Of a DNA stretch of 61,411 nt, positions 23,631-32,314 are shown in pieces. Under the pieces are notes generated by a model that ran no database searches, was not told the DNA's origin, and saw only the letters and a program-made list of their open reading frames with translations. Every line of letters begins with the position of its first letter. The first letter of the stretch is position 1. The DNA comes from Pseudomonadota bacterium (GTDB lineage: Bacteria; Pseudomonadota; Alphaproteobacteria; Sphingomonadales; Sphingomonadaceae), in NCBI GenBank assembly GCA_023417515.1, contig JAEZFL010000082.1:1-61411 (forward strand), written 5' to 3'. The position numbers and the translations under genes were made by a program.

Positions 23631-24618
23631 CGGCGCGCTGCCTCGGAATATAAAAGTATGCGAGCCAGAGCAGCAGCAGGGTCCAGCCGATGAAGTAGCG
23701 CGTCCAGTCGCCGCTGATCAGCTGGCGGCCGAAGCCTTCGAGCAGGCCGGCGCACATCAGCATGATGACCACGCCGATCATCGCGATCGCCGCGCTCCGC
23801 CCAGCCCGGGTCGCCGCGGCGAGCCTTGTCTCCTCGCCGGGGAACACCACCGCCCAGCCGATCCGGAAGCCGGCGGCTCCGGCAAGGACGATGGCGAACA
23901 ATTCGGTCGTGCCGTGGATCGAGAGCCAACCGCCCAGCTCGAACGCGAGACCCTTGTCCTGGAACAGCGCGAAGAAGGCGCCGAGCATCGTTCCGTTGTG
24001 GACGAGCAGCATCGCCGTCGGCACTCCGAACGCGAAGCCGAGCGCGAAGCACATCAGCGACACCTGGGCATTGTGAGTGAACAGGAAGGTCGCGAAGAAG
24101 CTGAGGCCGGTGCCGCCTTCAGGTGCGTCGTACAGCGTTCGGCGCAGCTCCTCGGCACTGACCTGGAAATCGCGGCCGCCGCCCAGCTCGCCGGGGACGA
24201 AGGCGTCGAACCAGGTCGGGTCATTGGCCACGAGCAGATAGGCCGCGACCGCACCGAGCGCCATCAGCAGCGCCGACACGATCGTCTCGCGCCACAGGCT
24301 CCTGACCGCGTCCGGCCAGTCGGTGCGGAAGAAGGCGAGGAACTTGGCGCCGGCGGTCGTGCGAACGCCATAAACGAAGAAATAGGCCCGAGCGCACAGG
24401 CCCTCGAGATAGGTGATGAGCTCGAGGTCGAGCGATGTCTCGCGCGCCAGCGACAGCGAGGAGAGGGCGCCGCGATAAAGGACGGGGAGGGCGAGCAAAT
24501 CCTCGTCCGACAGCGCGCGCACCGACTTGCGCTCGGCGATGCGCAGGATCGCCTCGAGGCGCTGCCAGTCGCCCTCGCGCTGCGCGCGGAACTGGCGGGC
24601 GATGGTCTGGGTGCTCAT
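23623..24618 (-). CDS. Stage II sporulation M/DUF95-family membrane protein
   Basis: 331 residues with about six membrane helices after a 90-residue soluble front. The segment FLFTHNAQVSLMCFALGFAFGVPTAM is the hallmark of the SpoIIM-like (DUF95) family, with the asparagine in T-H-N. In non-sporulating proteobacteria this family is found beside MoxR and DUF58 genes, as here, and the name is historical. It overlaps the RDD gene by 8 bases and lies 10 bases after the DUF58 gene. Confidence 0.88.
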   Translation of the reverse strand: MSTQTIARQFRAQREGDWQRLEAILRIAERKSVRALSDEDLLALPVLYRGALSSLSLARETSLDLELITYLEGLCARAYFFVYGVRTTAGAKFLAFFRTDWPDAVRSLWRETIVSALLMALGAVAAYLLVANDPTWFDAFVPGELGGGRDFQVSAEELRRTLYDAPEGGTGLSFFATFLFTHNAQVSLMCFALGFAFGVPTAMLLVHNGTMLGAFFALFQDKGLAFELGGWLSIHGTTELFAIVLAGAAGFRIGWAVVFPGEETRLAAATRAGRSAAIAMIGVVIMLMCAGLLEGFGRQLISGDWTRYFIGWTLLLLWLAYFYIPRQRADG

Positions 24619-24628
24619 GCCGTGCGAC

Positions 24629-25945
24629 TCACAGGCGCCCCCGCCGCTTGAGGTCCATATAGGCGTTGACCACGGCGGGCCCGGCCTGCGCCGCCGGGGC
24701 CTCGACCACCTCGACTCCGAGATGGCGGAGCCTGGTCAGCACGAGCCGCCGCTCGCGCAGAAGCCCGGCCGCGGTGACGGCGCGGTTGAGGTCGTCCGGC
24801 TCGTTCGGCTCGGCGGCGGTGAAGGCCTCGAGCTCCGCGTCGCGAAGCACGACGAACAGCAGCAGATGCTTGCCGAGCAGCGGCGCCAGAGCGCTCATCA
24901 TCAGCTCGGCGGCGACGGTGTCGGTGAACTCGGTGAAGACGATGATCAGCGAGCGCCGCCTGAGTCCGCTCGCCAGGGTCGCGAGGCCGAGCGTGTAATT
25001 GGTCTCGTTGCTCGAATAGTCGATGTCCGCGGCGACCCGCTGGAGAACCCCGAAAGCGGCCGGGCCCGACACCACCTTGCTCGACGCGCGCGGCTTGGAG
25101 TCGAAGGCGAACAGGCCGATCCGGTCGCCCTGCTTCAGCGCCACGAAAGCCGTGAGCAAGGCCGCCGCAACCGCGCTGTCGATCCGCGGCACGCCTTCCA
25201 TCGGCTCGCACATCGAGCGGCCGCTGTCGATCGCGACGACGATGTTGTTGTTACGCTCGACCCGATATTCCTTGGCGATCAGGCGGGTGTGGCGCGCCGA
25301 CTGCTTCCAGTCGATACAGCGCCGGTCCATGCCCTGGCGATAGTCGGCGAGCGATTCGAACTCCTGCCCCTCGCCGATCTGCTGCCGGGCGATCTGGCCG
25401 TGCATCATCTCGCGGGTCGCGAGCTGGACGCCTTCGTCGCGGGTCGGACGGATGTCGGGCGTGACGAGGATCGGACGGTCGAACTCGACCCGCCGCTGCT
25501 TCCACACGAGGCCGAGCAAGCCGGGAAGGCGAAGCCACAGGCCGGCGATGCGGCCGCTCCCGCGCCGCTCCGCATTCAGCGCAACCGTGGCGCCGGAGAC
25601 AGGCAGGCCGGCGGCGGGCTTCAGACGTCGGCGCATCCTTCCGACCAGCGCAAGCGGGCCCTCCAGGTCGAGCGCAATCTCGGCGCCGCGCGGAGCGCTC
25701 GTCCCGCGCGCCTGGATCTCGACGTCGAAGGTTTCGCCGACATTGACGATCTGCGCGCCGTCGCATTGCAGCTGGAGCCGGCGCGGCGACGGCCCGGTCA
25801 GCGCATCGAGCGCTGCGAGGGTGAGAAGCACGAAGAGCAGGCCGAGGCCGGCCGTCCACGCGTCGGGCATCGCCAAAGCGAGGACGAGCGCCACCGGCGC
25901 GACCGCGGCAGCCAGAAGCACCATCCTTCGGGTCGGATAGATCAA
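24629..25945 (-). CDS. DUF58-domain protein with MoxR-operon vWA-like domain
   Basis: 438 residues, read from TTG 25945. That codon overlaps the moxR stop (TTGA) and gives the family's usual N terminus MIYPTRRMVLLAA; an alternative start is ATG 25924. Two membrane helices (about 8-45) precede a beta-rich region and the DUF58 core DYRQGMDRRCIDWKQSARH, then a von Willebrand A-like fold with a MIDAS-type DSGRSM. DUF58 proteins act with MoxR chaperones, probably in assembling envelope complexes. Confidence 0.9.
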   Translation of the reverse strand: MIYPTRRMVLLAAAVAPVALVLALAMPDAWTAGLGLLFVLLTLAALDALTGPSPRRLQLQCDGAQIVNVGETFDVEIQARGTSAPRGAEIALDLEGPLALVGRMRRRLKPAAGLPVSGATVALNAERRGSGRIAGLWLRLPGLLGLVWKQRRVEFDRPILVTPDIRPTRDEGVQLATREMMHGQIARQQIGEGQEFESLADYRQGMDRRCIDWKQSARHTRLIAKEYRVERNNNIVVAIDSGRSMCEPMEGVPRIDSAVAAALLTAFVALKQGDRIGLFAFDSKPRASSKVVSGPAAFGVLQRVAADIDYSSNETNYTLGLATLASGLRRRSLIIVFTEFTDTVAAELMMSALAPLLGKHLLLFVVLRDAELEAFTAAEPNEPDDLNRAVTAAGLLRERRLVLTRLRHLGVEVVEAPAAQAGPAVVNAYMDLKRRGRL

Positions 25946-26949
25946 CGCGGTGCCTCGACCTCTTCGATCAATCGCTGGACGACGCTCTCGACCGGGCGGC
26001 CCTCGATCTCGGCCGCGGGCGACAGGATGACCCGGTGGCGAAGCACCGCCGGCGCGAGCACCTTGACGTCGTCGGGAATGACATAGTCGCGCCCGTCGAG
26101 CGCCGCCCGCGCCCGCGCGGCACCGGCAATCAGCGCCGCGGCGCGCGGGGACGCGCCGCCTTCGAGGTCCGGCGCCGTCCGCGTCGCGCGGATCAGGCTC
26201 ACCACATAATCGACCACCTCGCCCACCATCGGCAGCGAAGCGACGGTGGCGATCGCCGCCTCGAGCAGGGCGGCGTCGACCTTCGGCGCGATGCCCCACT
26301 CCTCCGGCCGCGGCGCGCCGAAGCGGGCGCCGTGGGCCGCGACGATCCGCCGTTCCTCCTCATGGCTCGGATAGTCCATCCTGTGCTTGAACAGGAAGCG
26401 GTCGAGCTGCGCCTCGGGCAACGGATAGACGCCCTGCTGCTCGATCGGATTCTGGGTGGCGATCACCATGAAGTGCGGCGGCAGCTCGTGGGTCACGCCG
26501 TCGATCGTCACCGCGCGCTCCTGCATCGCCTCCAGCAAGGCCGCCTGGGTCTTGGGCGGCGTTCGGTTGATCTCGTCGGCGAGCAGAAGCTGGCAGAAGA
26601 TCGGGCCTCGGGTCAGAGTGAACTGGCTGGTCTGGAAGTTGAACAGGTTGGAGCCGACGATGTCGCCCGGCATCAGGTCGGGGGTGAACTGGATCCGGCC
26701 GAAATCGAGCCCCAGCACGCGCGCGAAGCATTGCGCGAGGAAGGTCTTGGCGGTGCCCGGCGGCCCTTCCAGCAGGATATGGCCCGAGGAGAAGAGCGCG
26801 ATCAGCATCAGCTCGACCGCCTCGTCCTGGCCGACGATCGCGCGCGCGACCTCGCTGCGAATGTCGTCGGCAAGCTCCTTCACCTCGCCGACCGCGAGCT
26901 TGCGGCCTTTGTCCATCTCGACTGTCACCGGATCAGGTCCTTCTTCCAT
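25942..26949 (-). CDS. MoxR-family AAA+ ATPase
   Basis: 335 residues. The AAA+ motifs are Walker A GPPGTAKT, Walker B LLLADEINRTPPKTQAALLE, sensor 1 VIATQNPIEQQG and the MoxR-specific LPEAQLDRFLFK. The lid domain ends DVKVLAPAVLRHRV. It is probably a chaperone or activator of its operon partners (DUF58 and others). Start ATG 26949; the front overlaps the DUF4350 gene by 25 bases, and the stop overlaps the DUF58 start. Confidence 0.95.
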   Translation of the reverse strand: MEEGPDPVTVEMDKGRKLAVGEVKELADDIRSEVARAIVGQDEAVELMLIALFSSGHILLEGPPGTAKTFLAQCFARVLGLDFGRIQFTPDLMPGDIVGSNLFNFQTSQFTLTRGPIFCQLLLADEINRTPPKTQAALLEAMQERAVTIDGVTHELPPHFMVIATQNPIEQQGVYPLPEAQLDRFLFKHRMDYPSHEEERRIVAAHGARFGAPRPEEWGIAPKVDAALLEAAIATVASLPMVGEVVDYVVSLIRATRTAPDLEGGASPRAAALIAGAARARAALDGRDYVIPDDVKVLAPAVLRHRVILSPAAEIEGRPVESVVQRLIEEVEAPR

Positions 26950-28124
26950 CGGAAAAGAGCGCGCGCGGCCGACATCAATTCGTACCGGTCGCGGGCGGAG
27001 CGAAGCGTGCGGGCGAGAAAAGTGAAAGGCGGCTCGCCGGGCCGCGTGAAGCGGTCGAGATAGGCTTCGAGCGCCTCGTCATGCAGGTTGGGCGGAGCGG
27101 CGCCGGCGCGCGCAGCCTCGTCGCGCACGACGTCGGCATAGCCGCCGCCGAGTCGCACGTCGCGCCTGGCCAGACGCACCAGCCCGGCGCTGTTCTCGAC
27201 CAATGCCGCCTTGCCGAAGGGGATGGCGCGGGCGGGCGGCCGCGCGGGGCCGAAGCGCATCGCGCCATGGAGGCCGGCGAGGAACGCCGCCGCGATCAGC
27301 GCCAGGGTCATCGCCAGGAAAGGCGGCTCCAGCATCGACTTCAAGAGGCTTCGGCCGCCGCCATAACCGTTGACGGTGAGATCGAAATATATGGGCCCCG
27401 TCGCGTCCGGCTTCATCGCCGCGAGCATCTGCACCGCGGCGCGCGCCCGGTCGGGGTCGGAAATGCCGTGATTGTTGAGCAGATCCGGGTCGGCGACGAT
27501 GTAGAGCGGCTGGTCCTCAAAGCGCGCGACCAGCATGTCGCCGTCGGGCGTGGTGAGGAGAGGATCGAGACCGCGCCCCTCGATCACCTGAGGCGAGGCG
27601 GGCAGGGGAGCCGACACGCCACGCAGAATGTCGTAGCCCCGCGCGCGGCCGCGGCCGGCCTGTCGCTGGTTGAGCGAGCTCACTTCGACATCGTCCTCGA
27701 AGAGGCGCTCAGCGGTGCTGCCGAGCCCGGGTCCGAGGCTGCGTACCCAGCCGCGCCGATCGGGGTCGCGGACCACGTCCCATTTGGGCAGGATCAGGAC
27801 TGTCGGCCGGTCGTAGCGCTGGTTGAGCAGCCGCTCGACCTCCGATCGCTCGGTCTCGGGCTCGAGCGCCACCACGACGAGATCGCCCGTATAGAGCTGG
27901 TCGCCGCTTCGGATCAGGTCGGTCTCGTAGAAATCGTCGGTGAGGTCGACGATGCCCTTGAACCCGATCGCCGCGACCGACAGCGCGGTCCCGCGCCCGC
28001 CGCTTCGGCCGCCCGCCTGGCCGCCCCAGGACAGCAGCATGACGAATGCGGCGAAGCTCACCAGGCCGGCAACGATCAGGCCGATCACGAAGGCGGGGCG
28101 GAAAGGGCTGGTTTCCTTCGTCAT
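26925..28124 (-). CDS. DUF4350-type membrane protein of the MoxR operon
   Basis: 399 residues with an N-terminal membrane helix (about 10-33, FVIGLIVAGLVSFAAFVMLL), a periplasmic alpha/beta domain (LIRSGDQLYTGDLVVVALEP, YIVADPDLLNNHGI) that looks like DUF4350 without obvious catalytic residues, and a second helix (about 270-290). The cytoplasmic tail is basic. Similar proteins are adjacent to moxR in many proteobacteria. It overlaps both neighbours (ATGA with the DUF4129 gene). Confidence 0.82.
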   Translation of the reverse strand: MTKETSPFRPAFVIGLIVAGLVSFAAFVMLLSWGGQAGGRSGGRGTALSVAAIGFKGIVDLTDDFYETDLIRSGDQLYTGDLVVVALEPETERSEVERLLNQRYDRPTVLILPKWDVVRDPDRRGWVRSLGPGLGSTAERLFEDDVEVSSLNQRQAGRGRARGYDILRGVSAPLPASPQVIEGRGLDPLLTTPDGDMLVARFEDQPLYIVADPDLLNNHGISDPDRARAAVQMLAAMKPDATGPIYFDLTVNGYGGGRSLLKSMLEPPFLAMTLALIAAAFLAGLHGAMRFGPARPPARAIPFGKAALVENSAGLVRLARRDVRLGGGYADVVRDEAARAGAAPPNLHDEALEAYLDRFTRPGEPPFTFLARTLRSARDRYELMSAARALFRWKKDLIR

Positions 28125-28759
28125 CCGCGCCAGCTTTCGGCGAAGGCGAAGCGCTCATAAGCGGTGCGGCATTCGCGCCAGTCGTCGGCATCGAGCGCTC
28201 GGCCGCCGAACAGGCTCCGCTCGACGGCCCGAACAATGGCTCGGAATGCCTCGGCGGGTCCGCGCGGAAGCGAGGGCAGGCCGGCGATGTCACGGCTGGT
28301 CAAGGCGCGGCGGATCGTGTCCGGGCGGCGCTGGTCGATCTCCTCGATGCTTCGGAACAGGAGGAGGTGCGCGGCCTCCGAATAGAGGCCCTTGGCGGCG
28401 AGCGCATCGGCGTCGCCCAGAAGCTGCCGCGCGGGCTGCTCGGCCATGTGCCACTCGGGTTCCTCGGCCTCGTCCTTGCCGCGCCGGCGGAAGCTGAAGC
28501 CGGTCAGGCGGCTGACGATCAGGTAGAGGAGGAACAGGACCGCAGCAGCGACAAGCGCCCAGAACATGAAACGGAAGAAGGGCGCCAGGTTGACGAGCCC
28601 GCTCATGTCCGGCGGCGGATCGACCTGCGGCGGCTGGAACGGCTCCAGCCGGAACTGGATCGAGCGGTCGTCGAGCAGGGAGCGGTGGGCCTCCTCGAAC
28701 CCGTCCAGCGGCTGGATCGCCCGCTCCGCATCGCTGCCTACGGGCCGCTTGACCACCAT
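28121..28759 (-). CDS. DUF4129-like membrane protein, first gene of the MoxR operon
   Basis: 212 residues. One membrane helix (about 63-85, FFRFMFWALVAAAVLFLLYL) follows a periplasmic front, and the cytoplasmic part (LYSEAAHLLLFRSIEEIDQR, TSRDIAGLPSLP, DWRECRTAYERFAF) resembles the DUF4129 C-terminal domain. It probably begins the six-gene operon, with the promoter in the 140 bases between it and the divergent lipoprotein gene; none is identified. Confidence 0.78.
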   Translation of the reverse strand: MVVKRPVGSDAERAIQPLDGFEEAHRSLLDDRSIQFRLEPFQPPQVDPPPDMSGLVNLAPFFRFMFWALVAAAVLFLLYLIVSRLTGFSFRRRGKDEAEEPEWHMAEQPARQLLGDADALAAKGLYSEAAHLLLFRSIEEIDQRRPDTIRRALTSRDIAGLPSLPRGPAEAFRAIVRAVERSLFGGRALDADDWRECRTAYERFAFAESWRG

Positions 28760-28901
28760 GCTCCGCTCAATTCCCCCGGTTGCCGCCTAGCAAAGCAGGG
28801 CCGCCCGGTCGGCGCAACCCGTAACGCATTGGCACGGCAGCCCTTGACTTGCTTTCGGCGCGGGTTCCAACTGTCGACGCATTCAATTTGGGGGAATGAT
28901 C

Positions 28902-29378
28902 ATGCGTACTCTGCTCACCCTTGTCGCCCTCGCCACACTGGCCGCCTGCGGCGGCTCAGGCGAAAGCGATTCCCGCCGCGACCGCGATTCCGCACGAGCC
29001 GAGCGCGACCGCGATGGAGATTCCAAGGCGCGCGATGAAGAGCGCTCGTCGCGCGATGACCGCGGCCGACGCGAGGCCGATCCCGGCCTCGAGGACGAGT
29101 TGCGCGCCGAGGTCCGCCAGTTCCGCGAAACGCTGCCGGCTCGCGAAGGCGTGCTGACCATCACCGACGTCGACCTCGACGGCGCCGAGATCATCTATAC
29201 CGGCCGCGTCGATGCGGACTTCAACAGCTCGAGCATCGCCGAATTCCGGCGCGTGGTCAGCCGTGACCTGTGCACCGGCCAGACCGGCGAGGTGATCCGA
29301 CGCGGCGGCGCCTATACCTATGATCTGCGCGACCGCGACGGCGACGATTTCGAGACGACCGTGTCGAGCTGCGACTGA
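28902..29378 (+). CDS. Putative lipoprotein with Arg/Asp-rich linker, paralogue of the next gene
   Basis: 158 residues. A signal peptide ends in a lipobox LAAC with cysteine C16. A very charged linker of alternating Asp, Arg and Ser (SRRDRDSARAERDRDGDSKA and on, residues about 22-55) leads to a compact domain of about 90 residues: LTITDVDLDGAEIIYTGRVD, FRRVVSRDLCTGQTGEVIRR, ending TTVSSCD. That domain is about half identical to the next gene's. No named family is recognised. ATG 28902 is chosen because the ribosome site GGGGG lies 6 bases before it; ATG 28896 is too close. Confidence 0.75.
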   Translation: MRTLLTLVALATLAACGGSGESDSRRDRDSARAERDRDGDSKARDEERSSRDDRGRREADPGLEDELRAEVRQFRETLPAREGVLTITDVDLDGAEIIYTGRVDADFNSSSIAEFRRVVSRDLCTGQTGEVIRRGGAYTYDLRDRDGDDFETTVSSCD

Positions 29379-29418
29379 TCGGCCGGTTCGGCGGGAAATT
29401 GGGGAGGGAGGAGCAATC

Positions 29419-29787
29419 ATGCGCGCCTTGTTTCTGGTCGCCTTGGCATGCGTCGCCCAGGCGGCGCCCGCTCAAACCGGTGCAGACCGGCAGCGCCTCG
29501 CCGCTGAGCTGCGAGCCGACGTCGAGGCCTATCGCGTGAACCTTCCGACGAGGGAAGGGCCGCTGACCATCACCCGGGTCGATCTGCGCGGCGTCGAGAT
29601 CGTCTATACGGGTCTCGTCGATAGCGACGTCGACCAGGCGGCGATCGCGGTGTTCAGGCGCGAGGTCGCGCGCGGTTTGTGCACGGGGCAGACCAGAGAG
29701 GTGATCCGCCGCGGCGGCTCCTTCACCTACGACCTCAGGGACCTCGCCGGCGAGCGTTTCGTCACGACCGTCGCCACCTGCCGGTGA
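29419..29787 (+). CDS. Secreted protein, paralogue of the preceding lipoprotein
   Basis: 122 residues. A cleavable signal peptide (MRALFLVALACVAQAAPA) without a lipobox, then the same domain as the gene upstream: LTITRVDLRGVEIVYTGLVD, FRREVARGLCTGQTREVIRR, GGSFTYDLRDLAG. Two cysteines (in LCTGQT and the last residues TCR) match those of the paralogue and may form a disulfide in the periplasm. A strong ribosome site GGAGGGAGGAG precedes ATG 29419. The two are a tandem duplication in which only one copy is lipid-anchored. Confidence 0.75.
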   Translation: MRALFLVALACVAQAAPAQTGADRQRLAAELRADVEAYRVNLPTREGPLTITRVDLRGVEIVYTGLVDSDVDQAAIAVFRREVARGLCTGQTREVIRRGGSFTYDLRDLAGERFVTTVATCR

Positions 29788-29797
29788 AGCGAGCCCG

Positions 29798-31030
29798 TCA
29801 GGGCTCGGGCGCCGCCGCCAGGTCCTTGAGAGGCACGTTCGGATCGGCGAGCCTCGCCGGGTCGGGCGCGAGGCCGTCGAGGATGAGCTTGCGCCCCTGG
29901 ACATAGTCGCGGGTCGCGTTGACGCAGTCGAGAGCGATCACCCGGCCCTGCTTCAGGTAGATGACGGAGAAGGCGCGCGCCGCCGGATCGCCGCGCACGA
30001 CCGTCGCGTCATGGCCGGCCGACAGGCCGACGGTCTGCAGCCGCAGGTCATACTGATTCGACCAGAACCACGGCAAAGCATCATATTCGGCATCGAGGCC
30101 GGCGATGGTCCTGGCGGCCACAGTCGCCTGATCGTGGGCGTTCTGGACCGATTCCAGCCGGACCGGCGCGCCGTCGGCGAAGCGGTTGGAGTGAAGCGCG
30201 CAGTCGCCGACCGCGAAGATGTCGGGGAGAGACGTACGGCACTGCGAGTCCACCGCCACGCCGTTCCCGCTCCGAGCCCCGGCATCGCGGAGCGGATCGA
30301 TCGCGGCATCGATGCCGATGCCGACGATCACCATCTCCGCCGCCAGCAGCGATCCGTCGCACAGGCGCACGCCGCTCACCCGGCCTTCGCCGACCAGGCA
30401 GTCGACCCGAGCGCCGAGCCTGACGTCCACTCCGTGGGCGCGATGCTCCGCCTCATAGAAGCGCGACAGCGGTTCGCCGGCGACCCGGGCAAGCACCCGG
30501 TCGAGGGCTTCGAGCAGGACGACCTGCTTGCCGAGCTTGGCGAGCACGGCGGCGGCCTCGAGCCCGATATAGCCGCCGCCGATCACGACGGCGCGGTCGA
30601 CGACGCCGAGCTCGCCGATCATGCGGTCGACGTCGGCGCGCGTGCGGACGGTGTGGACGCCGGCGAGGTCGGTCCCCGCGCAGGCGAGCTGCCGCGGCGC
30701 CCCGCCCGCCGCCCAGATCAACCGGCCGTAGCCGATGGCCTCGCCATCGTCGGTCGAGACTCGGTGCCCTTCGGGATCGACTGCGACCACGCGCCGCCCG
30801 AGCAGCATCGCCACGCCGCGCTCCTCCCAGAAGGCGGCCGGGCGGATCAGCATGCGCTCGAACGCCTTCTCGCCGGCGAGATAATCCTTGGACAAAGGCG
30901 GGCGCTCATAGGGCAGGACCGGCTCGGCGCCGACGAGAGCGATGCTTCCGGCAAAGCCGTTCTGCCGCAACGCGATCGCGGCCTGAGCGCCGCCATGGCC
31001 CGCCCCGACGATCACCACGTCAAAGGTCAT
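29798..31030 (-). CDS. FAD-dependent ferredoxin reductase-like oxidoreductase
   Basis: 410 residues. It has the FAD site VVIVGAGHGGAQAA (6-19), the NAD site VIGGGYIGLEAAAVLAKLGK, the signature LPDIFAVGDCA and a C-terminal reductase domain with NAHDQATVAARTIAG and WFWSNQYDLRLQTVG. This is the layout of rhodocoxin/putidaredoxin reductases, which pass electrons from NAD(P)H to a [2Fe-2S] ferredoxin for a P450 or dioxygenase. No ferredoxin or P450 gene is adjacent. ATG 31030 is chosen since the fold starts there. Lies opposite to tRNA-Cys. Confidence 0.92.
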   Translation of the reverse strand: MTFDVVIVGAGHGGAQAAIALRQNGFAGSIALVGAEPVLPYERPPLSKDYLAGEKAFERMLIRPAAFWEERGVAMLLGRRVVAVDPEGHRVSTDDGEAIGYGRLIWAAGGAPRQLACAGTDLAGVHTVRTRADVDRMIGELGVVDRAVVIGGGYIGLEAAAVLAKLGKQVVLLEALDRVLARVAGEPLSRFYEAEHRAHGVDVRLGARVDCLVGEGRVSGVRLCDGSLLAAEMVIVGIGIDAAIDPLRDAGARSGNGVAVDSQCRTSLPDIFAVGDCALHSNRFADGAPVRLESVQNAHDQATVAARTIAGLDAEYDALPWFWSNQYDLRLQTVGLSAGHDATVVRGDPAARAFSVIYLKQGRVIALDCVNATRDYVQGRKLILDGLAPDPARLADPNVPLKDLAAAPEP

Positions 31031-31116
31031 TCGCACGCTTCCTCTTTCGACGCCACCATGGTTTACTGGCGCGGCCGGGACATGGCGACCGGCAGGGGCG
31101 ATCGGGCAGGGAAATC

Positions 31117-31190
31117 TGGAGGCCCGAGGGGGAATCGAACCCCCGTGCACGGATTTGCAGTCCGCTGCGTCACCACTCCGCCATCGGGCC
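31117..31190 (-). tRNA. tRNA-Cys (anticodon GCA)
   Basis: 74 nt with the CCA end encoded. Acceptor GGCCCGA pairs with TCGGGCC, the D arm is GGCGGAGTGG, the anticodon loop ACTGCAAAT gives GCA, and the T arm is GGGGGTTCGATTCCCCC. It lies between the oxidoreductase gene (same strand) and comF (opposite strand). Confidence 0.98.
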
Positions 31191-31254
31191 TCGGGAGGTG
31201 AGGGGGCGACATGATGGGCTTTGACTCCACTGTCAACTGCGGCCGCCGCGGCGC

Positions 31255-32007
31255 ATGATCGGGGTCGCGGCGCGCCATGCGCGGGCAGGACTGCGCGCCG
31301 TCGTCGACTTCGCGCTGCCGCCGCGCTGCCCCGGCTGCGGGCTGGTGACCCAGGCTCAGGACGCCTTCTGCTACGGATGCTGGTCCGGTCTGGATTTGCT
31401 CGGCCCGCCCTGCTGCGCCACCTGCGCGCTCCCGTTCGAGCATGGCGGTGCCGGGGAGGATGCGCTGTGCGCCGCCTGCATGGCCGATCCGCCCGCTTTC
31501 GACCGGCTGCGCGCCGCAGTCGCTTATGGCGAGCTTGCCCGAGCGGTTGCGCTCAAGCTCAAATATGGCCGCAAGCCCGGAGTCGCCGGAACGATGGCCA
31601 GCCTGATGGCGCGCCATGTCGATGCCGCGGCGCGGCCGGTCCTGTGCCCGGTGCCGCTCCACCGCTGGCGCATCTGGCGGCGCGGCTACAACCAGTCGGC
31701 ACTGATCGCGGCCACGTTCGGCCGACGCTTCGGGCTGGAAGTGCGCCCGGACCTGCTGCTCCGGGTCAAGCGCACGCCGCCGCTCAAGGGCATGAGTCCG
31801 CGCGAGCGGCGCCTGACCGTGCGCGGCGCCTTCCGCATCAACGACCGTCACCGCGCCGCCATCGCCGGGCGCAACATCCTGCTCATCGACGACGTTTTCA
31901 CGTCAGGAGCCACCGCAGGAGCCTGCGCCCGGGTGCTGAAGCGCGCCGGCGCGGCCGACGTGTCGGTGCTGTGCTGGGCGCGGGTGGTCCGCGACGGCGA
32001 ACATTGA
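31255..32007 (+). CDS. ComF-family phosphoribosyltransferase-like protein
   Basis: 250 residues. The N-terminal zinc-finger region has CPGC, CYGC, CATC and CAAC pairs (about 26-77). The C-terminal domain has the PRPP-binding loop ILLIDDVFTSGATAGAC and the R-R-G-x-N-Q motif RRGYNQSALIA. In naturally competent bacteria ComF is needed for DNA uptake; the homologue in other species may only be a phosphoribosyltransferase. No other com genes are here. Confidence 0.93.
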   Translation: MIGVAARHARAGLRAVVDFALPPRCPGCGLVTQAQDAFCYGCWSGLDLLGPPCCATCALPFEHGGAGEDALCAACMADPPAFDRLRAAVAYGELARAVALKLKYGRKPGVAGTMASLMARHVDAAARPVLCPVPLHRWRIWRRGYNQSALIAATFGRRFGLEVRPDLLLRVKRTPPLKGMSPRERRLTVRGAFRINDRHRAAIAGRNILLIDDVFTSGATAGACARVLKRAGAADVSVLCWARVVRDGEH

Positions 32008-32056
32008 CAGCCACGGCGGTCATGCTCACTTGCCGCCGCGAACAAGGATGCCGAGA

Positions 32057-32314
32057 ATGCCGCGCGTCGAAATCTACACGAAGATATTCTGTCCTTATTG
32101 CACCCGCGCCAAGCGGCTGCTGAGCGACAAGGGCGTCGCTTTCGCGGAATATGACATCACGCTCGGCGGCGCGAAGCGCGACGAGATGCTAGCCCGCGCC
32201 AACGGCAGGTTCACAGTGCCGCAGATCTTCATCAACGACCATCATGTCGGCGGATCGGACGATCTCTACGCGCTCGAGGCGTCGGGGCGGCTCGACCCAT
32301 TGCTGCAGGGCTGA
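32057..32314 (+). CDS. grxC: Glutaredoxin 3
   Basis: 85 residues with the dithiol active site CPYC at C12-C15, TVPQIFINDHHVGGSDDLYALE with the cis-proline, and the glutathione-binding stretch. Start ATG 32057 gives the normal length; ATG 32048 is possible. It is followed directly by the nitrilase gene (ATG right after TGA), so the run grxC-nitrilase-DUF1178 looks like one operon downstream of comF. Confidence 0.94.
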   Translation: MPRVEIYTKIFCPYCTRAKRLLSDKGVAFAEYDITLGGAKRDEMLARANGRFTVPQIFINDHHVGGSDDLYALEASGRLDPLLQG

